Source: Nitrososphaerota archaeon (lineage in GTDB: Archaea > Thermoproteota > Nitrososphaeria > Nitrososphaerales > CADDZS01). Taken from it: a stretch of DNA of 64,000 bases. Below the pieces are notes generated by a model. The model ran no database searches and was not told the DNA's origin. It saw nothing but the letters and a program-made list of their open reading frames with translations. Location of the stretch: assembly GCA_021325255.1 (NCBI GenBank), contig JAJPHP010000064.1, positions 58,409 through 122,408 of the forward strand, read 5' to 3'. The translations under genes and the position numbers were made by a program. Of the stretch, positions 18,270 to 27,160 are shown piece by piece. Numbering within the stretch: the stretch's first letter is position 1; every line of letters starts with the position of its first letter.

Positions 18270-18713
18270 ATGGCAGATTTGAGCAATAAGAGAAGAATGG
18301 CCGCAGAGTTGCTCGGCGTTGGCAAATCCAGGATCAGACTTGATCCGGAGGCGACGGAGCAGCTTCAGGATGCTATCACCAGAGAAAGCGTCAGGGGCTG
18401 GCTCTCGGCTGGTCTGATTTGGATGGTCCCGAAAAAGGGAATCTCCCGAGGTAGGATAAGAGTGCGAACGATCAAGCGAAAGCAAAGAGGGGAGGGGCAA
18501 GGATCGAAGAAAGGCGCAAAGGGTTCCAGGGTCGGGAAGAAGACCGTGTGGGTGAGACGAGTGAGAATGCTGAGACACATCCTAAAGGTAAAGCGCGATC
18601 GTGGAGAATTAACAAACCAAGATTTCAAGTCTCTCTATCTGCAGGTGAAAGGCGCACAAATTCGAACAAGGAAGCGTCTGGAGGAAGAAATCTCCTCCCG
18701 CGCCAGAAGGTAG
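18270..18713 (+). CDS. rpl19e: Large ribosomal subunit protein eL19
   Basis: Bridges the two subunits through a long basic helix. NKRRMAAELLGVGKSRIRLD and ISRGRIRVRTIKRKQRGEG are typical. 147 residues, ATG start, 119 bases after eL32 with no gene between. Confidence 0.96.
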   Translation: MADLSNKRRMAAELLGVGKSRIRLDPEATEQLQDAITRESVRGWLSAGLIWMVPKKGISRGRIRVRTIKRKQRGEGQGSKKGAKGSRVGKKTVWVRRVRMLRHILKVKRDRGELTNQDFKSLYLQVKGAQIRTRKRLEEEISSRARR

Positions 18714-18760
18714 CGAGGGACTTTTTCATATTCAGTGCAGGGATTGGGACAATTTAGTAA

Positions 18761-19366
18761 ATGAAGCAAGCGAGATACGTGCACATTTTCCGAAGGAGAA
18801 GAGAGGGTAAGACCGATTATCGAAAGAGGCGCGGAGTCGTCGTTAGCAAGCGACCATTCCTCTCAGTCAGGATTTCGGGAAAGTACATTTACGGTCAGGT
18901 TCTAAAGCCCACGGCGCAGGGCGACATTACTTTGTGCGCTGTGTCTTCGCGTGATCTTACGGAGAAATTTGGATGGAAGGGCTCACCGAAGAGCATACCC
19001 GGAGCCTATCTGACGGGCTATCAGCTGGGCAATCTGGCAAAGCAGAAAGGAGTAGAGGGCGCGGTCGTCTACACAGGAGTAGGCAGGTTCGTGCATGGGT
19101 CCAGAATTGCTTCGCTGATTGCCGGGGTGAAAGATGCAGGACTCGAGATGGAGATTGACGAGGAAAGTTTGCCTGATGAAAAGAGGATGAAGGGAGAACA
19201 CATCTCCTCTTACGCAAGAGAATTGGAAGCCAACGACAAAGATGCGTTTAACAAGAGGTTTTCAGGACTGATTTCTTCCGGATTGAATCCGTCGGAGTAT
19301 CCTTCTCACTTTGAAAAAGTGAAAGCAATTATCGAGAGTGCAAGCAAAAAGACATCAGCGGGCTAA
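18761..19366 (+). CDS. rpl18: Large ribosomal subunit protein uL18
   Basis: Binds 5S rRNA in the central protuberance. The start RYVHIFRRRREGKTDYRKRR and the 5S-binding block PGAYLTGYQLGNLAKQKGV are clear. 201 residues, normal for archaea. Confidence 0.96.
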   Translation: MKQARYVHIFRRRREGKTDYRKRRGVVVSKRPFLSVRISGKYIYGQVLKPTAQGDITLCAVSSRDLTEKFGWKGSPKSIPGAYLTGYQLGNLAKQKGVEGAVVYTGVGRFVHGSRIASLIAGVKDAGLEMEIDEESLPDEKRMKGEHISSYARELEANDKDAFNKRFSGLISSGLNPSEYPSHFEKVKAIIESASKKTSAG

Positions 19367-19457
19367 TCGCGCGACTTTGAGAACAAATCGAGAGTTAATT
19401 AGGGCATTCAAGAAGAATAACAGAAGCAAAAAGAAGACATAGATACATACAAAGAGA

Positions 19458-20201
19458 GTGTGTTTGGTTACAACTTTGTCGCAAGACTCAACAAGTAGTA
19501 CCGTTACTCAGCAGGGTGCGCCTACGTCTCCGCCGCCGTCTCCGCCTTCTACGATGGGCGGACCCCCGCCGAGGGAGGAGAGACGGAGGGAAAGGGAACA
19601 AGCACCGTGGTCGCCAAAGACTAGGCTAGGCGTACTCGTCGCAACCGGCAAGATAACCAGCCTCGAAGAAATCTTCGAAAGCGGTCAGAGGGTCAAAGAA
19701 CCAGAGATTGTGAAGACTCTTCTGCCAGACTTGAAGACTAACGTCGTCAGTGTCGGAATTGTGCAAAAACAAACTGATGCAGGAGAGATTACGAAATTCG
19801 CCGCGGTTGTAGCAGTTGGAAACGAATCTGGGTGGTTTGGCGTAGGGCGCGGTAAGGCTGCGCAGATGCGCAGCGCTATAGACAAGGCGACAAACGACGC
19901 GTACCTCAACATCATTCCGGTGAAACTGGGGTGTGGAAGCTGGGAATGCAGGTGCGGTAGATTTCACTCAGTACCGTTCAGAATTAGCGGCAAGGGTGGA
20001 AGCGTCAGGGTCGAAATCATTCCTGGACCCAGAGGTCTCGGACTAGTCGCAGGAGAAACTGTAAGAAATCTGCTGACGCTCGCAGGCGTCAAAGATGCTT
20101 GGACGCGCACGTATGGCTCGACGAACACAATGTCCTCAATTGCAAATGCAGTTTACGACGCGCTCAAGAGGATACACGGGATCAGCGTGATGAAGCAGTA
20201 G
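19458..20201 (+). CDS. rps5: Small ribosomal subunit protein uS5 with P/S/T-rich head
   Basis: Takes part in translational accuracy. The double-stranded-RNA fold runs from the end of TGKITSLEEIFESGQRVKEP to the PGPRGLGLVAGETVRN block. The archaeal cysteine cluster GCGSWECRCGRFHS is present. The first ~50 residues form an unusual P/S/T then R/E-rich head (for example PPPSPPSTMGGPPP). GTG start, 247 residues. Confidence 0.95.
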   Translation: MCLVTTLSQDSTSSTVTQQGAPTSPPPSPPSTMGGPPPREERRREREQAPWSPKTRLGVLVATGKITSLEEIFESGQRVKEPEIVKTLLPDLKTNVVSVGIVQKQTDAGEITKFAAVVAVGNESGWFGVGRGKAAQMRSAIDKATNDAYLNIIPVKLGCGSWECRCGRFHSVPFRISGKGGSVRVEIIPGPRGLGLVAGETVRNLLTLAGVKDAWTRTYGSTNTMSSIANAVYDALKRIHGISVMKQ

Positions 20202-20226
20202 GAGATCTGGTGGTCGTTTAGTAGCA

Positions 20227-20721
20227 ATGTCACAACAAGCAGCCCAGGAGACCAGTAGCGTCCTGGTTATTAACTTGCGCGGTATGGTCAACACCAGAAG
20301 CCCGGTCAGAACAGCGCTCGAGCAACTCCATGTGGCAAGACGATTCAACGCAACCATCGTGCCCGAGAACAACGTATACTTGGGAATGCTGAATCTTTGC
20401 AAGGAGCACGTCGCGTGGTGTCGCGTCGACAGACAGACAGCCGAGAAGCTTCTGAAGGCGAAGGCGGAGGTATCTGACGGCCGCAAGTTTGATTGGTCAG
20501 CGACTGGAAAGGGAAAAGAAGCAGGGTATACAGTAGAGGGACTCGCAGAGACAATCACATCTGGGAAATCCAGACTGGACGGCAGCCAAGGATTTAGGCA
20601 GTTTTTCAGACTTAGCCCTCCAAGGGGTGGCTTCAAGCGGTCTATAAGAAGACAATTTCGGGAAGGAGGAATCTTGGGCGAAAACCCTGAGCTCCTTAAA
20701 CTCACCGAGAGAATGATGTAA
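20227..20721 (+). CDS. rpl30: Large ribosomal subunit protein uL30
   Basis: 50S surface protein. LVINLRGMVNTRSPVRTALEQL and SPPRGGFKRSIRRQFREGG are archaeal uL30 signatures. 164 residues, ATG start, 25 bases after uS5. Confidence 0.95.
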   Translation: MSQQAAQETSSVLVINLRGMVNTRSPVRTALEQLHVARRFNATIVPENNVYLGMLNLCKEHVAWCRVDRQTAEKLLKAKAEVSDGRKFDWSATGKGKEAGYTVEGLAETITSGKSRLDGSQGFRQFFRLSPPRGGFKRSIRRQFREGGILGENPELLKLTERMM

Positions 20722-20782
20722 AGTAAGTGTTCTGATTACACCAAACGAGAGAATCATTTAGCGGGCGGGTTAATCACTAGAA

Positions 20783-21325
20783 TTGGCAACAAGACTAAGA
20801 AAAGTGCGCAGATTACGAGGTTCGAGGACTCACGGCTGGGGGCAGATAGGTCAGCACAGGAGAACTGGCGCAAAGGGTGGTTCTGGAATGGCGGGGCTTC
20901 ACAAGCACAAGTGGAGCTACTTGGTCAAGTACATGCCTGACCACTTTGGGTCCAATAAATGGCATCCTCCTAACCCATCGGTCACGAGGAGATGGGTCAA
21001 CGTCGGCGAGCTGGACCGCGTCACGGCAGTGGGAGCCCCGGATCCGTCGACAGGGGTGCTCGACTTGGGCAAGCTCGGATACGAGAAGCTACTCGGTCAG
21101 GGCTCCTTGAGCAAGCCTCTGAAACTCAAAGTAGCTCGCGCATCTTCGAGCGCAGTGGAGAAGGTCAAGGCGGCTGGAGGAAACGTAGAGGTCGAGTTCG
21201 CGGCAGCCGAAGTAGAACGAGAAAAGCAAAAGGAAGGGTCGGAGAAGGCAAAGGCTGACAAGTCTGCGTCACGGGGGTCCTCGGCATCTTCCTCGGGTTC
21301 GAAGGGCGGTAAGGAACAAGACTAA
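20783..21325 (+). CDS. rpl15: Large ribosomal subunit protein uL15 with S/K-rich tail
   Basis: Late assembly protein. TTG start, LATRLRKVRRLRGSRTHGWG, then the basic glycine-rich stretch GQHRRTGAKGGSGMAGLHKH. The last ~45 residues (from EREKQKEG on) are charged, then Ser/Gly-rich. 180 residues. A short inverted repeat follows directly after the stop. Confidence 0.95.
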   Translation: MATRLRKVRRLRGSRTHGWGQIGQHRRTGAKGGSGMAGLHKHKWSYLVKYMPDHFGSNKWHPPNPSVTRRWVNVGELDRVTAVGAPDPSTGVLDLGKLGYEKLLGQGSLSKPLKLKVARASSSAVEKVKAAGGNVEVEFAAAEVEREKQKEGSEKAKADKSASRGSSASSSGSKGGKEQD

Positions 21326-21327
21326 AT

Positions 21328-21351
21328 CTCATCACATTTGTGATTGATGAG
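21328..21351 (+). terminator. Inverted repeat after uL15, possible terminator or processing hairpin
   Basis: CTCATCA (21328-21334) and TGATGAG (21345-21351) form a 7-bp stem around a 10-base loop; an inner pairing ATCACA/TGTGAT is an alternative. It lies three bases after the uL15 stop and 175 bases before SecY. No strong T-run follows, so an RNA-processing or attenuation role is as likely as termination. Confidence 0.35.
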
Positions 21352-21525
21352 GATGTTCCGAGAAACTTCACATGGAGTCTCCTCAAATTCCAAGAAACGA
21401 TGGCTGAGTCGCGCAAGAAACTCTGGTTCCAATAAATTGAGCCAGATCTGATCCAACCCGCCATAATGTTCATATGCGAAGCAAATAGCGTTACTAGAGA
21501 AAAAAAGTAACTTCGGTCAAGTGCG

Positions 21526-23004
21526 ATGGGAGCCATTAAGAACTTCGTCAAGGGCGCTGCGACGGTACTTCCTGAAATTAGGAAGCCTGTCAGGAAGCCT
21601 TCATTGAACGAGAAACTCATGTGGACGGGTATTGCCGTAGTAGTCTACATGGTGATGGCTGTTACACCGCTCACCGGTGTGCCTGTCGGCGCCCAGAGTC
21701 AATTCTCTTACTCGAGCATCATCTTTGCATCCCAGCAAGGAACACTGATGACTCTCGGAATCGGCCCCATAGTCACTGCCGGGCTGATTCTCCAACTTCT
21801 TGCCGGCTCTGAAATCATTAGGGTGGACTTTCAAAATCCAGATGATAGGGCAATTTTCACTTCAGCAACAAAGTTGCTGACTATGATAGTCATCGTCGTA
21901 GAAGCATCAGCGTATCTTATTGGTGGATTGTTCGGAACCATAGTCCCAGCCGCCGCGATTACGATCTTCTTTGAGCTCTTTGCAGCCTCTGTGATCGTAA
22001 TGCTACTTGACGAGTTGGTTCAGAAGGGCTGGGGGATTGGCAGCGGTGTCAGCCTCTTCATCCTCGCCGGAGTGGCTCAGCGGGTCATGTGGGACATGTT
22101 CAGTCCCCTCACTGTTCCAATAAGCGGAGGAACTAGCACTACTCCTGCAACTACAATCTATGGAGGAATCCCGTATTTTATCAGTGCCACTCTCGCCGGG
22201 CATCCTCTCAGCTCGCTGTTCCGGCCAGACGCTCCCCAATTCCCGACGATGTTTGGTCTGATACTGACAATTGCTGCGATCCTGATCATTGTCTACGTCG
22301 AAGGGATGAGGATAGAGATACCCATCACCTCCACAAAGTACAGGGGATTCGCGGGAGTGTATCCAATCAAACTCCTCTACGTGTCGAACATTCCTGTGAT
22401 TCTCTTTTCTGCGCTCGTTTCGAACATCTCCTTCTTTGCTGCATACATCTGGAAGGCGTACGATTTCAACAACTCAAATCCCCTGATCAATTGGTTCGCG
22501 AGGTACAACACAACACAGATACTGAGCAATACCGGTCAGTCCCCGCTTTCGTATCAGCCGCTTAACAACAGCCTGATTTACTATATGACGGCTCCGCCGA
22601 ACCCAATCTTCAGTCCAAACGTGGACTACCTTAGGGCCCTCACTTACGTTCTATTCGCAGTGCTCTTCTCAGTAATGTTTGCAAGAATTTGGGTCGAAAT
22701 AGGGGGTCTTTCTCCAAAAGCGGCAGCGAAGAACCTAATTGGGGCGGATGTCATGGTGCCGGGTTTCCGAAGAACTGGCACGTCGGTTGAGGCAATCCTC
22801 TCAAAGTACATCCCTGTCATAACCATTCTCGGCGGTATCTTCATTGGTCTGTTGGCGGCCCTCGCGCAGATTCTCGGTGTCTACGGAACTGGCGTGGGGC
22901 TATTACTGATGATTGACATCATCATACAGTACTACCAGATGCTGGTCAAAGAGCAGCTCGAGTCGATGATGCCACGGCTGGGTGCACTGCTTGGTCGCAC
23001 CTGA
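21526..23004 (+). CDS. secY: Preprotein translocase subunit SecY
   Basis: Channel of the Sec translocon in the cytoplasmic membrane. KLMWTGIAVVVYMVMAVTPL opens the first of ten predicted helices. LDELVQKGWGIGSGVSLFIL, the YVEGMRIEIPI segment and VMVPGFRRTGTSVEAILSKY are conserved blocks. 492 residues, ATG start. Its place after uL15 is the universal order. Confidence 0.97.
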   Translation: MGAIKNFVKGAATVLPEIRKPVRKPSLNEKLMWTGIAVVVYMVMAVTPLTGVPVGAQSQFSYSSIIFASQQGTLMTLGIGPIVTAGLILQLLAGSEIIRVDFQNPDDRAIFTSATKLLTMIVIVVEASAYLIGGLFGTIVPAAAITIFFELFAASVIVMLLDELVQKGWGIGSGVSLFILAGVAQRVMWDMFSPLTVPISGGTSTTPATTIYGGIPYFISATLAGHPLSSLFRPDAPQFPTMFGLILTIAAILIIVYVEGMRIEIPITSTKYRGFAGVYPIKLLYVSNIPVILFSALVSNISFFAAYIWKAYDFNNSNPLINWFARYNTTQILSNTGQSPLSYQPLNNSLIYYMTAPPNPIFSPNVDYLRALTYVLFAVLFSVMFARIWVEIGGLSPKAAAKNLIGADVMVPGFRRTGTSVEAILSKYIPVITILGGIFIGLLAALAQILGVYGTGVGLLLMIDIIIQYYQMLVKEQLESMMPRLGALLGRT

Positions 23005-23130
23005 CCACGGTCGCGATCGTAAAAGAAAAAGAGACCCTCCTCTATATTCGGCGTGGAAAAGCGGATAAGAGGACCCGCTCTTTTAGGCTTGGCAATTGAG
23101 AAGTCTCGTTAGGACGTGAAAGATTCTAGG

Positions 23131-23718
23131 ATGAGCAAGAAAAGGAGAAACGTGGTCATTGTGGGCATACCCGGCGTCGGGAAAAGTACTGTCGTCGCCA
23201 AGATTGTGGAAATTCTTGAAAAGCGAGGCGGAAAGCCGCAAGTTGTCAACTACGGCACGGTGATGATGGAGCAGGCCACTAAACTTTACGATGTGCACTC
23301 TCGCGATGACATGAGAAAACTACCTGTGGAAGATCAAAGGCAACTCCAAATTCATGCGGCATCACACATTTCAAAAATCGAGTCTGAGCATCTCATAGTG
23401 GATACGCATCTCTTCATCTCGACTCCGGAGGGGTTCTGGCCGGGGATGCCTATTGACGTATTGCAAGCGTTGAAACCAACCCACCTTGTGCTGGTAAGCG
23501 CCTCAATCGACGAAATAGAGCGACGAAGGTTGAATGACCCCACTCGAGTGAGAGACAAGCCGTCAAGAGAAGGCCTGGCGCTCGAGCTCGAAGCGGCAAA
23601 GTCTTTGCTATTCGCCTCTAGCCTGGTTTGTGGATGCCCAGCAGTTATCTTTCATAATGCCGAGGGACAGGTCGAGGCTACAGCGGAAAAGATAATCAAT
23701 GCGGTCTTTCCTATCTGA
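23131..23718 (+). CDS. adkA: Adenylate kinase, archaeal type
   Basis: Interconverts ATP, AMP and ADP. The P-loop is GIPGVGKST, followed by VVNYGTVM and VDTHLFISTPEGFWPGMP, all typical of archaeal AdkA rather than bacterial Adk. ATG 23131 gives 195 residues, the usual size; a GTG at 23116 adds five. It follows secY, as in most archaea. Confidence 0.94.
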   Translation: MSKKRRNVVIVGIPGVGKSTVVAKIVEILEKRGGKPQVVNYGTVMMEQATKLYDVHSRDDMRKLPVEDQRQLQIHAASHISKIESEHLIVDTHLFISTPEGFWPGMPIDVLQALKPTHLVLVSASIDEIERRRLNDPTRVRDKPSREGLALELEAAKSLLFASSLVCGCPAVIFHNAEGQVEATAEKIINAVFPI

Positions 23719-23778
23719 CAATCTCGGAGAGAGAATTCCACTCTACTTCCTTGAAATCCCAGGGCTTCTTGAAAACAC

Positions 23779-24321
23779 ATGATAACTGATCCATTTTCTT
23801 TGCTTTTGCATAGTCTGCCCGCATTATCGCCATCCTTGCTCGTGGTGGGTGTGGGTGGTGTGAGTATCAACCTCTTGAACACCTTTCTTGTGGTTCTTGA
23901 AGCCATTGGCGTCAACCTCCTATACGCGGTAGGTCGGCGAAAGTTCACCGACATCGAGAAGATGCGCCGCTACAACGCAGAGATGAAAGCCTTCAGAGAA
24001 GAGATGACGGCGGCGACCAAGTCTGGTGACAAGGCAAAGCAGGAAAAGCTCAAGAAGAAACAGCAGCAGATGCAAAAGATGCAGGCGGAGATGAGCATGC
24101 AGAACCTAAAGCCTTCACTGTTGTTCATGCTCCCTCTAATGGGCGTTTACTACCTCATGAGCAATTTCTTCGGCTTAGCGACGCTTGCAATGTCACCCAT
24201 TGTAATTCCGCTCATAATTACTTCAATCCCAATCTCGCTGAACTTCTTCTGGTGGTACATGATCTGCTCATTCACCTTCAGCGGCATAATTTCAAGACTC
24301 TTCGGCCTCACGCTTGACTGA
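23779..24321 (+). CDS. DUF106 membrane protein (EMC3/Oxa1-superfamily insertase)
   Basis: Predicted membrane-protein insertase related to Oxa1, YidC, EMC3 and TMCO1. A first hydrophobic segment (residues 14-55) is followed by a long charged coiled-coil hairpin (ADIEKMRRYNAEMKAF to QKMQAEMSMQNLK region, about 60-110). Two more membrane segments follow near LLFMLPLMGVYYLM and the C-terminus. 180 residues. Its position between Adk and Cmk next to SecY is common in archaea. Confidence 0.88.
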   Translation: MITDPFSLLLHSLPALSPSLLVVGVGGVSINLLNTFLVVLEAIGVNLLYAVGRRKFTDIEKMRRYNAEMKAFREEMTAATKSGDKAKQEKLKKKQQQMQKMQAEMSMQNLKPSLLFMLPLMGVYYLMSNFFGLATLAMSPIVIPLIITSIPISLNFFWWYMICSFTFSGIISRLFGLTLD

Positions 24322-24682
24322 ATGCTGAGGAAATTCTATCTTGTTCCTTTGCGCGGACGCGGTCTCCACGGTTAATGCTAAAACCTTTGCATTTTAGATT
24401 GAGTGCACGAGAGATATAATCCTGATCATAGTCACATCGATTTGTCGATACAGACTCGAGAATCAAATCGCTTTCCAAATTGTTGCGGACAGGCCAGGAA
24501 AGAAATGGCTCCCTCGATTCATAGACAAGCGGCAAGGTTTGGAACCAAAATCATTGGCTAGCAAATGGATTTGAGTTGCACGGGCCAGATACGCAAGCAA
24601 GAAAAGTCTGATTGACAAGAAGTAAAATTTCATAGAATGCGGATCATCACGTTTCAAGCCACTGGCGGGGTGCGGAGAAAGG
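24322..24682 (+). other. 361-base gap between DUF106 and Cmk
   Basis: No supported gene. Some archaea encode eL34 here, but none of the three forward frames shows an eL34-like sequence. No tRNA arm or strong hairpin was found. The region is moderately AT-rich. Confidence 0.5.
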
Positions 24683-25459
24683 TTGGGAGGAGCTGAAAAG
24701 AAGAAAGAACTATCGCAGAAAACAAGGAGAGCAAAGGAAATCAGGAAAACGAGCTCTCGTTCGCCATATTTCTCTCACCGCTCTTCACTACGAAGAGCAA
24801 ACAACGCTCAGAACAGTAGGAAAACGTCAGCGGGCGGAAGGATTTCAGTAATAATCTCCGGTATGCCTTCGGTCGGAAAGACTACTGCGGCGAACGCGAT
24901 ATCTACAAGATTCAGACTGAGGCTTCTCGCCGGAGGAGATATGCTGAAGGAGATGGCGATAGAGAGAGGCTACGCGCCATCAGGTTCAGAGTGGTGGGAT
25001 GGAAAGGAGGGGATGCGCTTTCTCTCCGAGCGCAAGTTAAATCCAAACTTTGATCGAGAGGTCGACAGGAGGCTAATCGAAAACGTCAGGCGTGGAGGAG
25101 TGGTTGTTACGAGTTACACTCTCCCCTGGTTGTGCAAAGACGGATTGAAGATCTGGTTCGGGGCAAGCCGGGAGACTAGGGCACGGAGGCTTGCGAACAG
25201 GGACGGAATTAGTTTTGCAGAAGCTCTTTCAACAATCAAAAAGAGAGACTCCCAAAACCGAAGGCTATATTCGGAGCTTTACGGGATAGAGTTCGGTAAG
25301 GATCTCTCTGTTTTCAACTACATCCTAGAAACTGATACTCTCTCTGCAAAACAGGTGGCTGATGTTTCTTGCAAGATTGTGCACCAGTTCCAGTTGCAGA
25401 AGAATTCGCGGCGGCATAGCGACCACGCTCACACAAAGGGTAGGAACAGGATATCTTGA
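24683..25459 (+). CDS. cmk: Cytidylate kinase, archaeal type, with basic N-terminal extension
   Basis: Phosphorylates CMP. The P-loop is SGMPSVGKTT, followed by LLAGGDMLKEMA and ERKLNPNFDREVDRRLIENV. The kinase fold starts only at about residue 53. The first 52 residues are strongly basic and polar, and TTG 24683 is the only reasonable start I find, so the extension may be real. The end overlaps cbf5 by four bases, indicating coupling. Confidence 0.88.
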   Translation: MGGAEKKKELSQKTRRAKEIRKTSSRSPYFSHRSSLRRANNAQNSRKTSAGGRISVIISGMPSVGKTTAANAISTRFRLRLLAGGDMLKEMAIERGYAPSGSEWWDGKEGMRFLSERKLNPNFDREVDRRLIENVRRGGVVVTSYTLPWLCKDGLKIWFGASRETRARRLANRDGISFAEALSTIKKRDSQNRRLYSELYGIEFGKDLSVFNYILETDTLSAKQVADVSCKIVHQFQLQKNSRRHSDHAHTKGRNRIS

Positions 25460-26649
25460 CTGCTCTATTCAGATCGGCCGAGAACTATGATGAGTACTTG
25501 GCAATGTATACTGTCGAGGAGGCCGCAAAGAATGAGAGCGACCTTGTCGTATTAGGTAGTGAGGAATCTAATCCTAAATTTGGCTCTATGCCATCTGAGC
25601 GACCAATAAAGGAGTACCTGCGCTACGGTTTCATTGCTCTCGACAAGCCGCAGGGTCCGACTAGCCACGAAGTGGTTGCTTGGGTTAGGAAGATGCTCGA
25701 CCAGGAAAGAGCAGGCCACTCAGGCACGCTAGATCCAATGGTCTCGGGAGTACTTCCGGTCGGCTTGGGGGAGGCCACAAAAGCTCTTTCTGTTTTACTG
25801 CTCGGTCCGAAGGAGTACATCGCAGTCGCGCGACTGCACGACTCAGTTCCAAAACCGATTCTCGATAGCGTGCTGCAGTCATTTGTGGGACCCATCTATC
25901 AACGCCCTCCTCAGAGATCGTCTGTAAGGAGGGTAACGAGGACCCGGACGATCTACGAAGACGAGGTGATCCAGGAAATTGGAAACCTGCTCCTGCTCCG
26001 GATACTTTGCGAGGCAGGCACGTACATTCGCAAGTTCATCTACGATATCGGCGAAGCAATAGTTGTTGGCGCTACTATGGCGGAGCTTCGCAGGACGCGG
26101 GTGTGCCACATCAAGGAGAGCGACCTAGTTAGGCTACACGATTTGTTTGAAGCGGTATCAGTTTACAAGTCTAGCGGAGACGATTCTAAGCTGCGAAAGC
26201 TGGTCCACCCAATCGAGTACGCAGTCTCGTTTCTAAAGCAGATCAAGATTAGGGACTCTGCCGTGGAGTCAATATGTCAGGGCGCGCAGCTTGCCGTGCC
26301 GGGCGTCCTTTCCTTCTCGAAGGGGCTAAAGAAAGGCGAGGTTGTTAGAATCATGACCCAAAAGGGGGAGCTCGTCGCGATCGGCGAGAGCCAAATGGAC
26401 GAGTCCGAGCTCACCTCTGCAAAGCACGGCCTAGTCACACTGACCAAGAGAGTTATTTTGGCGCAGGGGACTTACCCGAAGATGTGGAAAGCCAGAAAGG
26501 AAGAAGTGGGCACTGAAGAAGTTTCAGAACAGCTCTTGAAAAAGTCAATACTTGACACTTTGGAGAAGGAGCAGGGAGAAAGCACATCGGAGCAAGAGAA
26601 AGAAGGAGGAGCGGAGCACGAAAGAGCTAAGGGTTTGGAAACCAAATGA
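25456..26649 (+). CDS. cbf5: tRNA/rRNA pseudouridine synthase Cbf5 (archaeal TruB)
   Basis: Catalytic subunit of the H/ACA guide RNP, also able to make Psi55 in tRNA. The catalytic motif HSGTLDPMVSGVLPVGLGEA holds the essential Asp. RPPQRSSVRRV and AGTYIRKFIYDIGEA follow, then a C-terminal PUA domain near SKGLKKGEVVRIMTQKGE. 397 residues; the last ~55 are E/K-rich. TTG start, overlapping cmk by four bases. Confidence 0.95.
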   Translation: MTALFRSAENYDEYLAMYTVEEAAKNESDLVVLGSEESNPKFGSMPSERPIKEYLRYGFIALDKPQGPTSHEVVAWVRKMLDQERAGHSGTLDPMVSGVLPVGLGEATKALSVLLLGPKEYIAVARLHDSVPKPILDSVLQSFVGPIYQRPPQRSSVRRVTRTRTIYEDEVIQEIGNLLLLRILCEAGTYIRKFIYDIGEAIVVGATMAELRRTRVCHIKESDLVRLHDLFEAVSVYKSSGDDSKLRKLVHPIEYAVSFLKQIKIRDSAVESICQGAQLAVPGVLSFSKGLKKGEVVRIMTQKGELVAIGESQMDESELTSAKHGLVTLTKRVILAQGTYPKMWKARKEEVGTEEVSEQLLKKSILDTLEKEQGESTSEQEKEGGAEHERAKGLETK

Positions 26650-26959
26650 CTGAATGCAGATGCTCTGGGCCTATGTTGCTTCTTCTGCTGTGGCATTCTT
26701 GCAGAACAAGAATATTCGAGCCTGCCTGCTTCGTACTCGAGGTTTGATATATCAAATACAATCAAGGGGACAGAGTGAGAACGAAAGACTCCCGCGTTCA
26801 CACGATTATTATGGTCTACACCTAATGTAGTATGAAGAGGAGAGCAATTAGCAGATATAGGGATCAAGTTTGTAAGTAGACCAGCGATGCCGACAAAGAG
26901 GGGGCTGATCTCAACAAAGTAGATTGCAGGATAAATCGATCAATAACGGAATCCAATGT
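26650..26959 (+). other. 310-base gap before tRNA-Ser
   Basis: No gene seen. It contains an AT-rich patch with TTTGATATATCAAAT near 26743-26757, an imperfect palindrome, and a good TATA-like box immediately before the tRNA. Confidence 0.5.
26929..26936 (+). promoter_or_regulatory. TATA box of the tRNA-Ser gene
   Basis: GGATAAAT is centred about 27 bases upstream of the first tRNA base (26960), the standard archaeal TATA distance. It is the only such box in the local AT-poor sequence. Confidence 0.55.
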
Positions 26960-26974
26960 GCCGGGGTCGCCTAG

Positions 26975-27017
26975 TGCCTAGTCCCTTGGTCACGTAACGA
27001 GAGGACTATACGGGAAA
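26975..27017 (+). other. D-loop insertion (intron 1) of tRNA-Ser
   Basis: A normal D arm would read GCCTAG joined to CCTGGTAGGGC, leaving these 43 bases as insert. A clean bulge-helix-bulge fold predicts excision of only 26988-27017. In it TCCC (26982-26985) pairs GGGA (27012-27015), CTAG (26978-26981) pairs CTGG (27019-27022), and the 3-base bulges are TTG and AAC. That would leave 13 extra bases, including a second copy of GCCTAGT. Borders are therefore uncertain. Confidence 0.6.
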
Positions 27018-27032
27018 CCTGGTAGGGCGCAG

Positions 27033-27091
27033 AACTGTCGTCGGCGCCGTGAATCGAATTCCTGTGCGCCGCAAAGTGATTGAATGCGCAA
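27033..27091 (+). other. Intron 2 of tRNA-Ser at position 29/30
   Basis: A 59-base noncanonical intron inside the anticodon stem. The splice motif is exact: GCGC (27027-27030) pairs GCGC (27086-27089), with 3-base bulges AG|A and AA|G, and the outer helix AGG (27024-27026) pairs CCT (27093-27095). Position 29/30 is a known noncanonical archaeal intron site. Confidence 0.8.
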
Positions 27092-27099
27092 GCCTGGAA

Positions 27100-27160
27100 T
27101 TGAAGTTAGGGCAAGGCAGGTGCGTTGATGTCGTTGATGTCGCTGCATTTCTGTCTAGAA
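27100..27160 (+). other. Intron 3 of tRNA-Ser at canonical position 37/38
   Basis: A 61-base intron after A37. CTGG (27094-27097) pairs CTAG (27155-27158), with 3-base bulges AA|T and AA|A next to the anticodon stem, a proper bulge-helix-bulge core. The inner helix is weak, so this is a relaxed motif. Confidence 0.85.

Noticed and set aside
21343..21406. Possible C/D-box sRNA after uL15 (TTGATGA ... CTGA, about 63 bases)
   Set aside because: Box C is off consensus and no convincing D'/C' pair was found; the TGATGA is better explained as an arm of the inverted repeat.
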